Counted from the stretch's first letter, positions 1 through 5,947 are shown. The stretch is 6,233 nucleotides of DNA from an uncultured Clostridia bacterium (GCA_947302065.1 CAMYUO010000119.1:1-6233); one strand, 5' to 3'. Notes: a model not told the origin generated them from the letters alone. Numbers and translations: made by a program.

Positions 1-246
1 TTTGACTATGTCAAGCTCACGAACTTTTTGTTCAAGCTCGGGTCGGTAGTTATAGCTTTTGATATAGCAAACGTCTGCAGGGTCGCCGACATCGGAAAAA
101 GCTCTTTTCAAAGTGGTGTCCATGCTGTCGGTGAAATTGAGTATCGACAGGGTAGATGCAACGATTATGGCAGTGAGCAGCACAACTGCGATGAATGCGC
201 CTTTGCGCCTTTTGATGTTAGCCTTTACAAGTGTGAATATCTCCAT
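1..246 (-). CDS. ABC transporter permease, FtsX/MacB-like, N-terminal fragment
   Basis: Only the first 82 codons are present; the gene continues past the left edge. The ATG at 246-244 follows the ABC ATPase stop codon by 11 bp and is preceded by a GAGGTGG Shine-Dalgarno sequence that starts at that stop codon. The start reads MEIFTLVKANIKRRKGAF, a basic cytoplasmic stretch. One strongly hydrophobic helix follows at about residues 18-37, and then a polar extracytoplasmic segment from about residue 38. This topology (short basic N-terminus, first membrane helix, large external domain) is typical of FtsX/MacB-type permeases that partner with the ATPase family encoded immediately upstream. The tight spacing indicates co-transcription and a functional complex. 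The substrate cannot be read from this fragment; antimicrobial peptide, lipid or lipoprotein handling are the usual roles of the family. The reading is fairly sure from context plus topology, but the FtsX domain itself lies outside the window. Confidence 0.82.
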   Translation of the reverse strand, partial: MEIFTLVKANIKRRKGAFIAVVLLTAIIVASTLSILNFTDSMDTTLKRAFSDVGDPADVCYIKSYNYRPELEQKVRELDIVK

Positions 247-257
247 ATGTGCCCACC

Positions 258-1019
258 TCACCATTCAAGTGATGTGAGCCATGCGTTTATCTGTGCCTCA
301 CGGCTCTTGATATCTTCCTCTTTGTATGGCGGCAGCGGAAGGTCGCCAAGAATCTTTCCGTCGGACAGATAAAGTATCCTGCTCGCTCTTGCAGCTGCAC
401 GGATATCGTGAGTTACCATAAGTATGCTCTGTCCCTCACGGTTGAGTTCTGTCAGCAGGTCGAGCACGTCTGCGGTGTTTTTTCTGTTGAGTGCGCCTGT
501 CGGCTCGTCGGCAAAGATGAGCTTTGGCTTGTTGATGACAGCTCTTGCGATAGCGCATCTCTGCTGTTCACCGCCTGATACCTGTGACGGCAGGTGAGTC
601 TTGATGTGGGAGATGCTCATTTTTTCAAGCAGCTCGTCAACTCTGCTGTTGGTTTCCTTTGCGCTTGCAGATTTGTTGAGATACCCTGTGACAGCTACGT
701 TTTCAAAGATAGTCAGATTGCTGACAAGGTGCATCTGCTGGAACACGAAGCCGAAATCGGTATGGCGAAGCTCTGCGAGCTTTTTCTCTTTGAGCTTTGC
801 GATGTCCTGACCGCCGTACATAACGCTGCCGCTGGTGGCTCTGTCCATTCCGCTGAGCGCATACAGCAGGGTAGACTTGCCCGAGCCGGATGCTCCCATT
901 ATTACCGTAAAGTCGCCCTCGTAGATATCGAGGTCAACATTGGAGATTATATGCAGCTGTCCGCCGTTGTGGGCAAAGCTTTTGCACAGGTCCTTTGCTG
1001 AAAGTATAGATGTTTTCAT
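258..1019 (-). CDS. ABC transporter ATP-binding protein, MacB/LolD/Bce-type
   Basis: A complete 253-residue nucleotide-binding subunit, which hydrolyses ATP on the cytoplasmic face to drive the adjacent FtsX-like permease. All expected motifs are visible: Walker A GASGSGKST (42-50), Q-loop FVFQQ (91-95), signature VSGGEQQR (147-154), Walker B LIFADEP (167-173) with catalytic Glu172, a GALN D-loop (175-178), and the switch His204 in MVTHD. The length and the DEPTGAL sequence fit the MacB/LolD/BceA group rather than importer ATPases. The C-terminal tail of about 30 residues after the ABC core is charged and has no recognised domain. The ATG at 1019 is supported by a GGGAGGAG Shine-Dalgarno sequence at 1032-1025. 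The gene lies 76 bp downstream of the histidine kinase and 11 bp upstream of the permease. It is probably served both by read-through from the regulator-kinase genes and by its own promoter in that 76-bp gap. The substrate is unknown. Confidence 0.95.
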   Translation of the reverse strand: MKTSILSAKDLCKSFAHNGGQLHIISNVDLDIYEGDFTVIMGASGSGKSTLLYALSGMDRATSGSVMYGGQDIAKLKEKKLAELRHTDFGFVFQQMHLVSNLTIFENVAVTGYLNKSASAKETNSRVDELLEKMSISHIKTHLPSQVSGGEQQRCAIARAVINKPKLIFADEPTGALNRKNTADVLDLLTELNREGQSILMVTHDIRAAARASRILYLSDGKILGDLPLPPYKEEDIKSREAQINAWLTSLEW

Positions 1020-1066
1020 TCTGTCTCCTCCCGTGGTCTTTCCCTGTTTTCCTTTTCTGTACTTTC

Positions 1067-1100
1067 ATATTACAGAAAAAGTTATTAAGAAATCCTTAAG
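1067..1100 (-). promoter_or_regulatory. Candidate response-regulator-controlled promoter of the ABC genes
   Basis: On the plus strand TTAAG occurs at 1085-1089 and again at 1096-1100, an exact 5-bp direct repeat with an 11-bp period (6-bp spacer). Read in the direction of transcription this is CTTAA-GGATTT-CTTAA. A -10-like TAATAT lies at 1072-1067. With 17-bp spacing the -35 hexamer would be GGATTT, a poor match that falls between the two half-sites. A poor -35 overlapped by a one-turn direct repeat is the usual design of promoters activated by OmpR/PhoB-family regulators, and such a regulator is encoded just upstream. The second half-site includes the kinase stop codon. The predicted leader is about 40 nt, ending in the ABC Shine-Dalgarno sequence. 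The repeat is seen directly; binding by the local regulator is inferred. Confidence 0.55.
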
Positions 1101-2247
1101 GTGCCGGGGAGGTCATTTTTTCTTTGAGGGTGACGGTGACTTCGAGTCCGCTGCCTGTGTTGCGCAGCGAAAGCTCGGCGTCCATTTTGGCGCAAAGATA
1201 GTTCACTATGTAAAGACCGAGACCGCTGCCCTGCTCGCTCTCGCAGTTGTGTCCGCGGTAGAATTTCTCGGTGACGAAAGCCATATCCTCGTCGGGTATG
1301 CCTTTGCCGTGGTCGGTAAAACGGATTGCAAGGGTATCGGCTTTTCTTTCGAGCGTTACGTCAACGTCTGTCTTGGCATATTTTCTTGCATTGGTGATGA
1401 TGTTTTCGACTATCTGCTTGAGCCTGTCCGGGTCGGCGGTGGTGACGAACTTGTAAGCAGGCTTTTCAAAATGAATCTCGCTGCCCTGCGGGTCAAGCTC
1501 GACGATAGCCTCTGTGAGCAGGGCGCAGACCTCGGTGTCACTGGTCTTTATCGCCAGCATATCGAGGTTTGAAAGCGAGTGTATGAACAGGTCGTTGGTG
1601 AGCTTGGAGACCTCATCGCATTTGCGCATGATGACCGACAGATAACGGCTGCGCTTTTCGGGCGATGTTTCAAGATAGGCATCAAGTCCCTCGGCGTAAG
1701 CTCTTATCGACGCAACAGGTGTTTTTATGTCGTGCGAAAGGGTAGCGATGACCGTCTTGTTGTTCTCGACAGCCTGCTTTTCGCCTGCACGGGCGGAGAT
1801 TATCTCACGGCGCATGCTGTCGAACGCCCATGTGAACTTTCCGAAATAGTTTTTGCGCTCGTAGTCAAGCGGTATATCGAAGTTGCCCGAGGCGAGCTGA
1901 CCTGCATATTTTTCAAGCTTTGAAAACGGGCGCAGCACGGCAAAATATGTGTATGCGGCGTTTGCGAAGATACAGCCTGCGGCGATAAGGCATATCCAGA
2001 TGATGCTGTAATTTGCCTTTGTCTCGACATCGAGGGTGCGCAGCTGCCCGTCGAGGTCATCAAGCAGGCTTTCTGCCTTTTGCGTATCGCCCTGTCTGAT
2101 AACGGTCTGTATCTCGTGGACAGAGACAAGCGCCTCGCTGCGTGCCTCGTCGAGATTGGTGCTCGAATTTACAGAGTAAAACAGCACTCCCGCTATCGCT
2201 ATGAGTATCGTAAAAACGAGAGCCTGCGTAAACAGTTTAGCTTTCAT
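1096..2247 (-). CDS. Two-component sensor histidine kinase with HAMP domain
   Basis: A 383-residue membrane histidine kinase that autophosphorylates and passes phosphate to the regulator encoded immediately upstream. Domains in order: first membrane helix (about 5-25), an external loop of about 55 residues (26-80), second helix (about 82-103), a HAMP linker (about 104-155), and a HisKA domain with SHDIKTP and phospho-acceptor His172. The HATPase domain follows, with N-box ENIITNARKY (281-290), G1 DHGKGIP (312-318), F-box EKFYRG (327-332) and G2 GSGLGL (340-345). All catalytic residues are intact. I chose the ATG at 2247 over the GTG at 2250 because the GGAGGAT Shine-Dalgarno sequence (2260-2254) sits 7 nt from the ATG but only 4 nt from the GTG. 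The ATG shares one base with the regulator's TGA (TGATG), indicating translational coupling. The loop is larger than in BceS-type intramembrane sensors, which also lack such a loop and HAMP arrangement, so direct ligand sensing is possible. Confidence 0.95.
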   Translation of the reverse strand: MKAKLFTQALVFTILIAIAGVLFYSVNSSTNLDEARSEALVSVHEIQTVIRQGDTQKAESLLDDLDGQLRTLDVETKANYSIIWICLIAAGCIFANAAYTYFAVLRPFSKLEKYAGQLASGNFDIPLDYERKNYFGKFTWAFDSMRREIISARAGEKQAVENNKTVIATLSHDIKTPVASIRAYAEGLDAYLETSPEKRSRYLSVIMRKCDEVSKLTNDLFIHSLSNLDMLAIKTSDTEVCALLTEAIVELDPQGSEIHFEKPAYKFVTTADPDRLKQIVENIITNARKYAKTDVDVTLERKADTLAIRFTDHGKGIPDEDMAFVTEKFYRGHNCESEQGSGLGLYIVNYLCAKMDAELSLRNTGSGLEVTVTLKEKMTSPAP

Positions 2248-2933
2248 CACTTATCCTCCAGAATATAGCCTACGCCCCAGACGGTCTTTATGTAAGCTGG
2301 CTTTGCGGGGTCAGCCTCGAGCTTTTCACGCAGCCAGCGGATATGCACCGTCAGCGTTGACGGCTCGACCATCGAAAACGCACCCCACACCTCGTTTATC
2401 AGCTTGTCCTTGGCGACTGCCTCGTTTTTGTGTTCGCAAAGATAGGCAAGCAGGTCGAACTCACGCAGCGACAGGCTGACGGGACTGCCCGAACGGGTGA
2501 CCGTTCTTGCGGTGATGTTCACCGAAACGTCACCGAAGCTTACCGTTCTTTCCTTTTCGCTCGTGCCGTAGGTGCGGCGCATAAGCGCATTTATGCGGGA
2601 AAGCAGTTCTTTCATTGAATACGGCTTGGGCAGATAGTCGTCGCCGCCGATGTCAAAGCCTGTTATCCTGTCGGTCTCGCTGGTTCGTGCGCTTGCGAAG
2701 ATGACAGGCACGTTTGAGACCTCACGCAGCTGCCTGCATATCTCAAATCCCGATGAGTCGGGCAGATTTATATCGAGCAGGATAAGGTCGAAGTTAGTCT
2801 GCGAGAGCATATCAAAAGCCTGTTCGCTGCTTTCGGCACAGCTTACGGCAAAGTCCTTGCTTTCGAGCATATCGCTTATTATCATCGACAGGTCTGCATC
2901 GTCGTCGATTATGAGTATCTTTCTGTTTGGCAT
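2247..2933 (-). CDS. OmpR/PhoB-family DNA-binding response regulator
   Basis: A 228-residue cytoplasmic transcription factor activated by phosphorylation from the adjacent kinase. The receiver domain (about 5-116) shows the acidic pocket ILIIDDD (Asp10-12), phospho-acceptor Asp54 in LILLD, switch Ser81 and the conserved Lys103 in YLPKP. The C-terminal winged helix (about 130-226) contains the recognition-helix region STLTVHIRWLREKL (192-205) and the wing motif WGVGYIL. The reading frame can be extended to a GTG at 2942, but the GGGGTGA Shine-Dalgarno sequence overlaps that GTG and is well placed (6-7 nt) for the ATG at 2933, which I take as the start. It is the first gene of its operon, behind a good sigma-70-type promoter, and overlaps the kinase gene by one base. 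Its likely target is the TTAAG direct repeat upstream of the ABC ATPase gene; that assignment is inference. Confidence 0.95.
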   Translation of the reverse strand: MPNRKILIIDDDADLSMIISDMLESKDFAVSCAESSEQAFDMLSQTNFDLILLDINLPDSSGFEICRQLREVSNVPVIFASARTSETDRITGFDIGGDDYLPKPYSMKELLSRINALMRRTYGTSEKERTVSFGDVSVNITARTVTRSGSPVSLSLREFDLLAYLCEHKNEAVAKDKLINEVWGAFSMVEPSTLTVHIRWLREKLEADPAKPAYIKTVWGVGYILEDK

Positions 2934-2965
2934 AACGCTCACCCCATTTAAAAATAGCTAAGATA

Positions 2966-2994
2966 ATATTACCACATCTTGCGCTCAAAATCAA
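2966..2994 (-). promoter_or_regulatory. Sigma-70-type promoter of the regulator-kinase operon
   Basis: Reading leftward, TTGATT (2994-2989) and TAATAT (2971-2966) are separated by exactly 17 bp. This is close to the housekeeping consensus, 33 bp upstream of the chosen regulator ATG. Transcription would start near 2959 and give a leader of about 26 nt. The -35 box begins four bases after the T-tract of the terminator of the preceding lipoprotein operon, so the two units appear separately controlled. Confidence 0.65.
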
Positions 2995-2997
2995 CAG

Positions 2998-3028
2998 AAA
3001 AAAGCCTGCACCGCAGTGGGTACAGGCT
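2998..3028 (-). terminator. Intrinsic terminator of the lipoprotein operon
   Basis: In the minus-strand transcript the arms AGCCUGUACC (3028-3019) and GGUGCAGGCU (3012-3003) form an unbroken 10-bp stem with one G-U pair, around a 6-nt loop. A run of six U (3003-2998) begins at the stem's last pair. The stem starts 29 bp after the stop codon of the 521-residue lipoprotein. On the opposite strand the wobble becomes a C/A mismatch and no U-run follows, so it works best leftward. Confidence 0.9.
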
Positions 3029-3057
3029 CAATAATGAAAGTGGAGGTAAAAATGTCG

Positions 3058-4623
3058 TCAGTCGTCGCATCTGTTAAGCACTCTCAAAGCCTCGTTGAAA
3101 GCCTCGGTCGCCTTTGGCACGTTGGCGTCATTGACGGTGAGGTCGTTGTCGCCCTTTGACCAGAGCATAACGAACCTGCCGTCGACTATCGCATAGGCGG
3201 TGGTCTGACCGTAGTCGAACATTTTGTTTTCCTCGGTGACCTTGGCGTTGGGGTCGATTTTGGCTGCGTATTCAAGACCCTTGTTGAGGGCTTTGACGTC
3301 AACTGTGCAGGCGGGGTCTGCGGTCTGGGAATGAATCTCTATCTGTTTGAGCAGCCAGTCGTTGAAATCCGTATATTTCCTTTCGAGTTCTGAAAAATCG
3401 AATCTGAACAGCTCGCCCTTTTTGCTCACATAGTATCCCGTGATATGTGTTCCCTCGGCGTAGTTGGTGCGCAGGTTTATATAGGCGAGGTCTTTTGCGG
3501 TGAGCTTTTTGGAGGCATCGGGCGTTCTTTTGCCGCAGTATTCATCTCTGATGAAATTCTTTGCGTTGCAGATTCCTGCCTGTATACTCTCGGTGAGCTG
3601 CTTCATATCCTGCTCGTATAATTTGTAATAGTGCTTTTTGCCGTCGGGCGATGTGATGACGCAGAACGGCAATGTGGAAGATTTATCGGCGTTCATATAG
3701 ATAGTGCCCTTGCAAAGCGTATATTTGCCGCCTTCTGTGTTGGTGAGCGTGATGACAGGCTCGTTCCCGAGATCGCATCCGTCACCGTTGGAGAGCTTTT
3801 GCTTCACAGTCGTAGATTCGGGCTTATGCTTGGTGACGATATTGTAAATGGCGCTGTATATGTCTTTCTTGTAGGAGAAATGCTCGACGCTGCCCTCATA
3901 GTATGATATTCTTTCGTTCTTGGTGTTCTCTTTGGTGACCTTGGCAGAATACTCAAAGCTGGTTATCTTGTAGTTCACAAGGTCGTTAATGGTCGTGGGC
4001 GCAGGTGTGAGCTTTTCGCCGCCCGATTCCTCGATGATGTTTTCGGGGAACTCGACAGCCCTTTTGATGAACTGTTCAAAGTCCTGCTTGTCCTGCTCGC
4101 TCGGGTCGAGGTAGTGGGTGGAATGAGGACCGCGGAGGATATAGACGTTTTTCTCTTTCTCGTCCAGCATCACGGTGCCTTTGCAGAGCGTGTATGGCAG
4201 ATAGGGCTTTATTTTTATCGGATTGAGCGTGAGCAGCTCGATGCCGTATGTCGGGTCGAGAGTATCTTTGAATGGTATCTCGCTGTTTTTGATGAAGCCG
4301 CAGAGTCTCTCGTACAGTTTCTGATTGGAGACGGGGTCATTAAGAACGCCCTCGTAGACGGTGAAGGTCTGATTTTTTTCGTCAATGACCTCCGACTTTG
4401 CAGTAAAGGTAAAATCGGTGTAGCTGAGCAGTTCGACCATTTCTTGCCCATCGGTCATTTCAAGGCTTGCAGGCTCGGTATAAGGCTCGCTGCTGTCGGG
4501 ACTGATTTTTCCCGCTGTGACCTGAGGCACGGCTGAGATGTCGGTGCCCGGCTTGCTTTCGCCGCAGCCTGCCATTGATAATACAAGTGCCGCTGCAAGT
4601 ATCATAGCTGCTGATCGTTTCAT
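3058..4623 (-). CDS. Uncharacterised lipoprotein with two tandem copies of a repeated module
   Basis: A complete 521-residue secreted lipoprotein of a family I do not recognise. The signal peptide is basic then hydrophobic and ends in a lipobox, LSMAGC, so Cys20 would be lipidated and the protein anchored outside the membrane. A short Ser/Pro/Glu-rich linker follows (about 22-60). Two related modules come next (about 66-198 and 212-358). They share an initial aromatic segment, a YEG motif (90-92; 242-244), YTLCKG (144-149; 301-306), then a Pro/His-Tyr segment (GPHSTHYL; SPDGKKHYYKL). The C-terminal domain (about 377-516) carries LRTNYAEG and MFDYGQ...YAIVDG. The ATG at 4623 has a GGGAGAAG Shine-Dalgarno sequence. 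The upstream gene is a paralogue with one module, 32 bp away, so the two are probably co-transcribed and end at the terminator at 2998-3028. No enzyme motifs are visible; ligand binding or an envelope structural role are possible but unproven. Confidence 0.9.
   Translation of the reverse strand: MKRSAAMILAAALVLSMAGCGESKPGTDISAVPQVTAGKISPDSSEPYTEPASLEMTDGQEMVELLSYTDFTFTAKSEVIDEKNQTFTVYEGVLNDPVSNQKLYERLCGFIKNSEIPFKDTLDPTYGIELLTLNPIKIKPYLPYTLCKGTVMLDEKEKNVYILRGPHSTHYLDPSEQDKQDFEQFIKRAVEFPENIIEESGGEKLTPAPTTINDLVNYKITSFEYSAKVTKENTKNERISYYEGSVEHFSYKKDIYSAIYNIVTKHKPESTTVKQKLSNGDGCDLGNEPVITLTNTEGGKYTLCKGTIYMNADKSSTLPFCVITSPDGKKHYYKLYEQDMKQLTESIQAGICNAKNFIRDEYCGKRTPDASKKLTAKDLAYINLRTNYAEGTHITGYYVSKKGELFRFDFSELERKYTDFNDWLLKQIEIHSQTADPACTVDVKALNKGLEYAAKIDPNAKVTEENKMFDYGQTTAYAIVDGRFVMLWSKGDNDLTVNDANVPKATEAFNEALRVLNRCDD
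3550..4428 (-). repeat. Tandem duplication of a ~135-150-residue module inside the lipoprotein gene
   Basis: Two diverged copies are visible at protein level: about 4428-4030 (residues 66-198) and 3990-3550 (residues 212-358). Shared landmarks in order are Y..D/I-T-F/S, YEG, a K-x-x-Y/I-helical stretch, ITL/LTL, YTLCKG, and a Pro-x-x-H/K-x-Y segment before an amphipathic helix. A Thr/Pro linker (LTPAPTT, 205-211) sits between them. The same linker type, LTPATT, precedes the single module of the upstream paralogue, so the second copy is the positional equivalent of the paralogue's module. Confidence 0.75.
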
Positions 4624-4655
4624 AAATATCTTCTCCCTGCTATATTAACTTTAAA

Positions 4656-5792
4656 CTATTCGCACTCTTTATCTGCGGGACAGGTCGCACCCGAATAGGC
4701 TTTGTTATAGTATTTTATCGCTTCCTTAGCCTTTTCATCGAGCGGAGTTTTGTCACAATCGCCTGTTGACTGGAGCAGGAAAGCCTTGCCGTCAACGACT
4801 GCATAGAGTGAATCCTGTCCGTAGTCACACATTTTGTACTCTTCTTTGAACTTGCCGTTCGGGTCTGCCTGCTTTGCGAAGGCGATAGCCTGACGCAGCT
4901 GTGTGGTGTCATATATGATGTCTGTTGACACAACGCCGTTTTGTTTGATGAGCTGCAGCAGTCTTTCCTCGAATGTGCCGCTGTATGTGCCTTCGGATAC
5001 TTTTGAATAGTCGAATGTGTACATTTTGCCTGCAGTATCAACGCAGCTGCCGTGGAACTCTCTGCCCCATGCGTAGTTTGAACGCAGGGTGATGAAAGCA
5101 ATCGGGGCATCGGGCTGCACGCTCTTGCCTTTTTTTACGGGAGTTTCCTGCGGAAGAACGGTCTTGACGAGGTTTTCATCGGTAACGACACCTGCGGTCA
5201 CCAGTGATTCAAGGGTCGTGCTGTTTTCATAGTCCGAGCATAAATAGTACATTGAGTGCGGAGTCTCCAGGATGTAGACCTCCGGTCCGCCCTCCTCCAT
5301 AGGATGCTCGATCAGTATGCCTTTGCACAGCCTGTATTCTCCGCCGCTTTTCGTTTTCAGCGTGAGCATGACATCTGCGCCGCCTGACACGCTCTGCTGG
5401 CCTTTGAGAGTGATGACATCATTCTTGAGCATGCTCCGGAATTTTTCAAAGATGCCCTTTTTATACAGATCGTCTTTGATCTCGCCCTCGTAATACTTGC
5501 GGATCATAGTTTTGTTATCGTAGTCTTGTGCCTTGGAAAAATAGGTGAAATCATTATAATCGGACTTGATGATGTCCTCGATCTCGGTGGTCGCAGGTGT
5601 GAGCCTGTCGTCCTTGCTGCTGGGATCTGGCTTGCTGCTGTCGGGATCGGGAATGCTGCTCGGGTCTTTTATGCTGCTGTCGGGAGTTTGTGTGACAACG
5701 GGAAGATTTGCGCCTGTGCCGCCCGATTCGGAACAGCTTGCCATTGAAAATACCAGTGCCGTTGCGAGTGCCATTGCTGCTATTTTTTTCAT
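4656..5792 (-). CDS. Uncharacterised lipoprotein, single-module paralogue
   Basis: A complete 378-residue lipoprotein, the first gene of a two-gene operon. The signal peptide ends in the lipobox FSMASC with Cys20 as the lipidation site. Residues 37-62 are a Pro/Ser/Asp-rich, low-complexity linker (PDSS, DPSS, PDPDSS units), likely a flexible tether holding the protein away from the membrane. One module (about 72-211) has YYEG (100-103), YRLCKG (153-158) and TPHSMYYL (177-184). The C-terminal domain (about 229-365) has LRSNYAWG, MCDYGQ (321-326) and YAVVDG (330-335). These landmarks occur in the same order in the 521-residue downstream protein. The ATG at 5792 is preceded by an AAGGAGAG Shine-Dalgarno sequence. 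It is unusually Cys-rich for a lipoprotein C-terminus (Cys250, 322, 346, 371, 377). The function is unknown; the 32-bp gap to the paralogue suggests joint expression. Confidence 0.9.
   Translation of the reverse strand: MKKIAAMALATALVFSMASCSESGGTGANLPVVTQTPDSSIKDPSSIPDPDSSKPDPSSKDDRLTPATTEIEDIIKSDYNDFTYFSKAQDYDNKTMIRKYYEGEIKDDLYKKGIFEKFRSMLKNDVITLKGQQSVSGGADVMLTLKTKSGGEYRLCKGILIEHPMEEGGPEVYILETPHSMYYLCSDYENSTTLESLVTAGVVTDENLVKTVLPQETPVKKGKSVQPDAPIAFITLRSNYAWGREFHGSCVDTAGKMYTFDYSKVSEGTYSGTFEERLLQLIKQNGVVSTDIIYDTTQLRQAIAFAKQADPNGKFKEEYKMCDYGQDSLYAVVDGKAFLLQSTGDCDKTPLDEKAKEAIKYYNKAYSGATCPADKECE
5634..5685 (-). repeat. Short direct repeats coding the Ser/Pro/Asp lipoprotein linker
   Basis: The 13-mer GCTGCTGTCGGGA (plus strand) is present at 5634-5646 and 5673-5685, with degenerate copies between. 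It encodes the PDSS units of the tether. The identical 13-mer occurs once more at 4489-4501, in the equivalent linker of the downstream paralogue (SPDSSEP). Such repeats can change copy number by slippage, so tether length may vary among strains. Confidence 0.6.
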
Positions 5793-5920
5793 AGTGATCT
5801 CTCCTTTTCGATGTGAGTCTGATATATATACGCAGCAGCTTAAACGTTTTTATTGGGTAAAGTTTCACAAATCTTCGATGTTGTGTTTGTGCAGGTGTGA
5901 CAAAACAGCTATGCTATATT

Positions 5921-5947
5921 TTTGTACAAATTCAACATAATATTATG
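5921..5947. repeat. Two adjacent AT-rich palindromes in the divergent intergenic region
   Basis: TTTGTACAAA (5921-5930) and CATAATATTATG (5936-5947) are perfect palindromes with centres 16 bp apart. They lie in the 254-bp gap between the divergent lipoprotein operon and the plus-strand gene. The second overlaps a candidate -10 box for the lipoprotein operon. They could be operator sites, but the region is AT-rich and short palindromes arise by chance. Confidence 0.35.

Noticed and set aside
258..1001. Long open frames on the plus strand opposite the ABC ATPase (for example 594-1001)
   Set aside because: They are antisense shadows of a gene with all ABC motifs; they lack Shine-Dalgarno sites and recognisable protein features.
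940..1923. Plus-strand frames opposite the histidine kinase (940-1572, 1579-1923)
   Set aside because: They overlap the intact kinase on the other strand and cross its stop codon and operator; their translations are low-information and have no supporting start signals.
2248..2250. GTG start for the kinase at 2250
   Set aside because: Only 4 nt from the Shine-Dalgarno sequence; the ATG at 2247 has better spacing and gives the usual TGATG coupling.
2934..2942. GTG start for the response regulator at 2942
   Set aside because: The Shine-Dalgarno sequence overlaps this codon and is correctly spaced only for the ATG at 2933.
4114..4536. 140-codon plus-strand frame opposite the long lipoprotein
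   Set aside because: Antisense to a complete gene with signal peptide and paralogue support; no ribosome site or promoter.
5793..5935. Riboswitch or attenuator in the leader of the lipoprotein operon
   Set aside because: Only a weak 6-bp inverted repeat was found, with no terminator-like hairpin and no recognisable riboswitch core.
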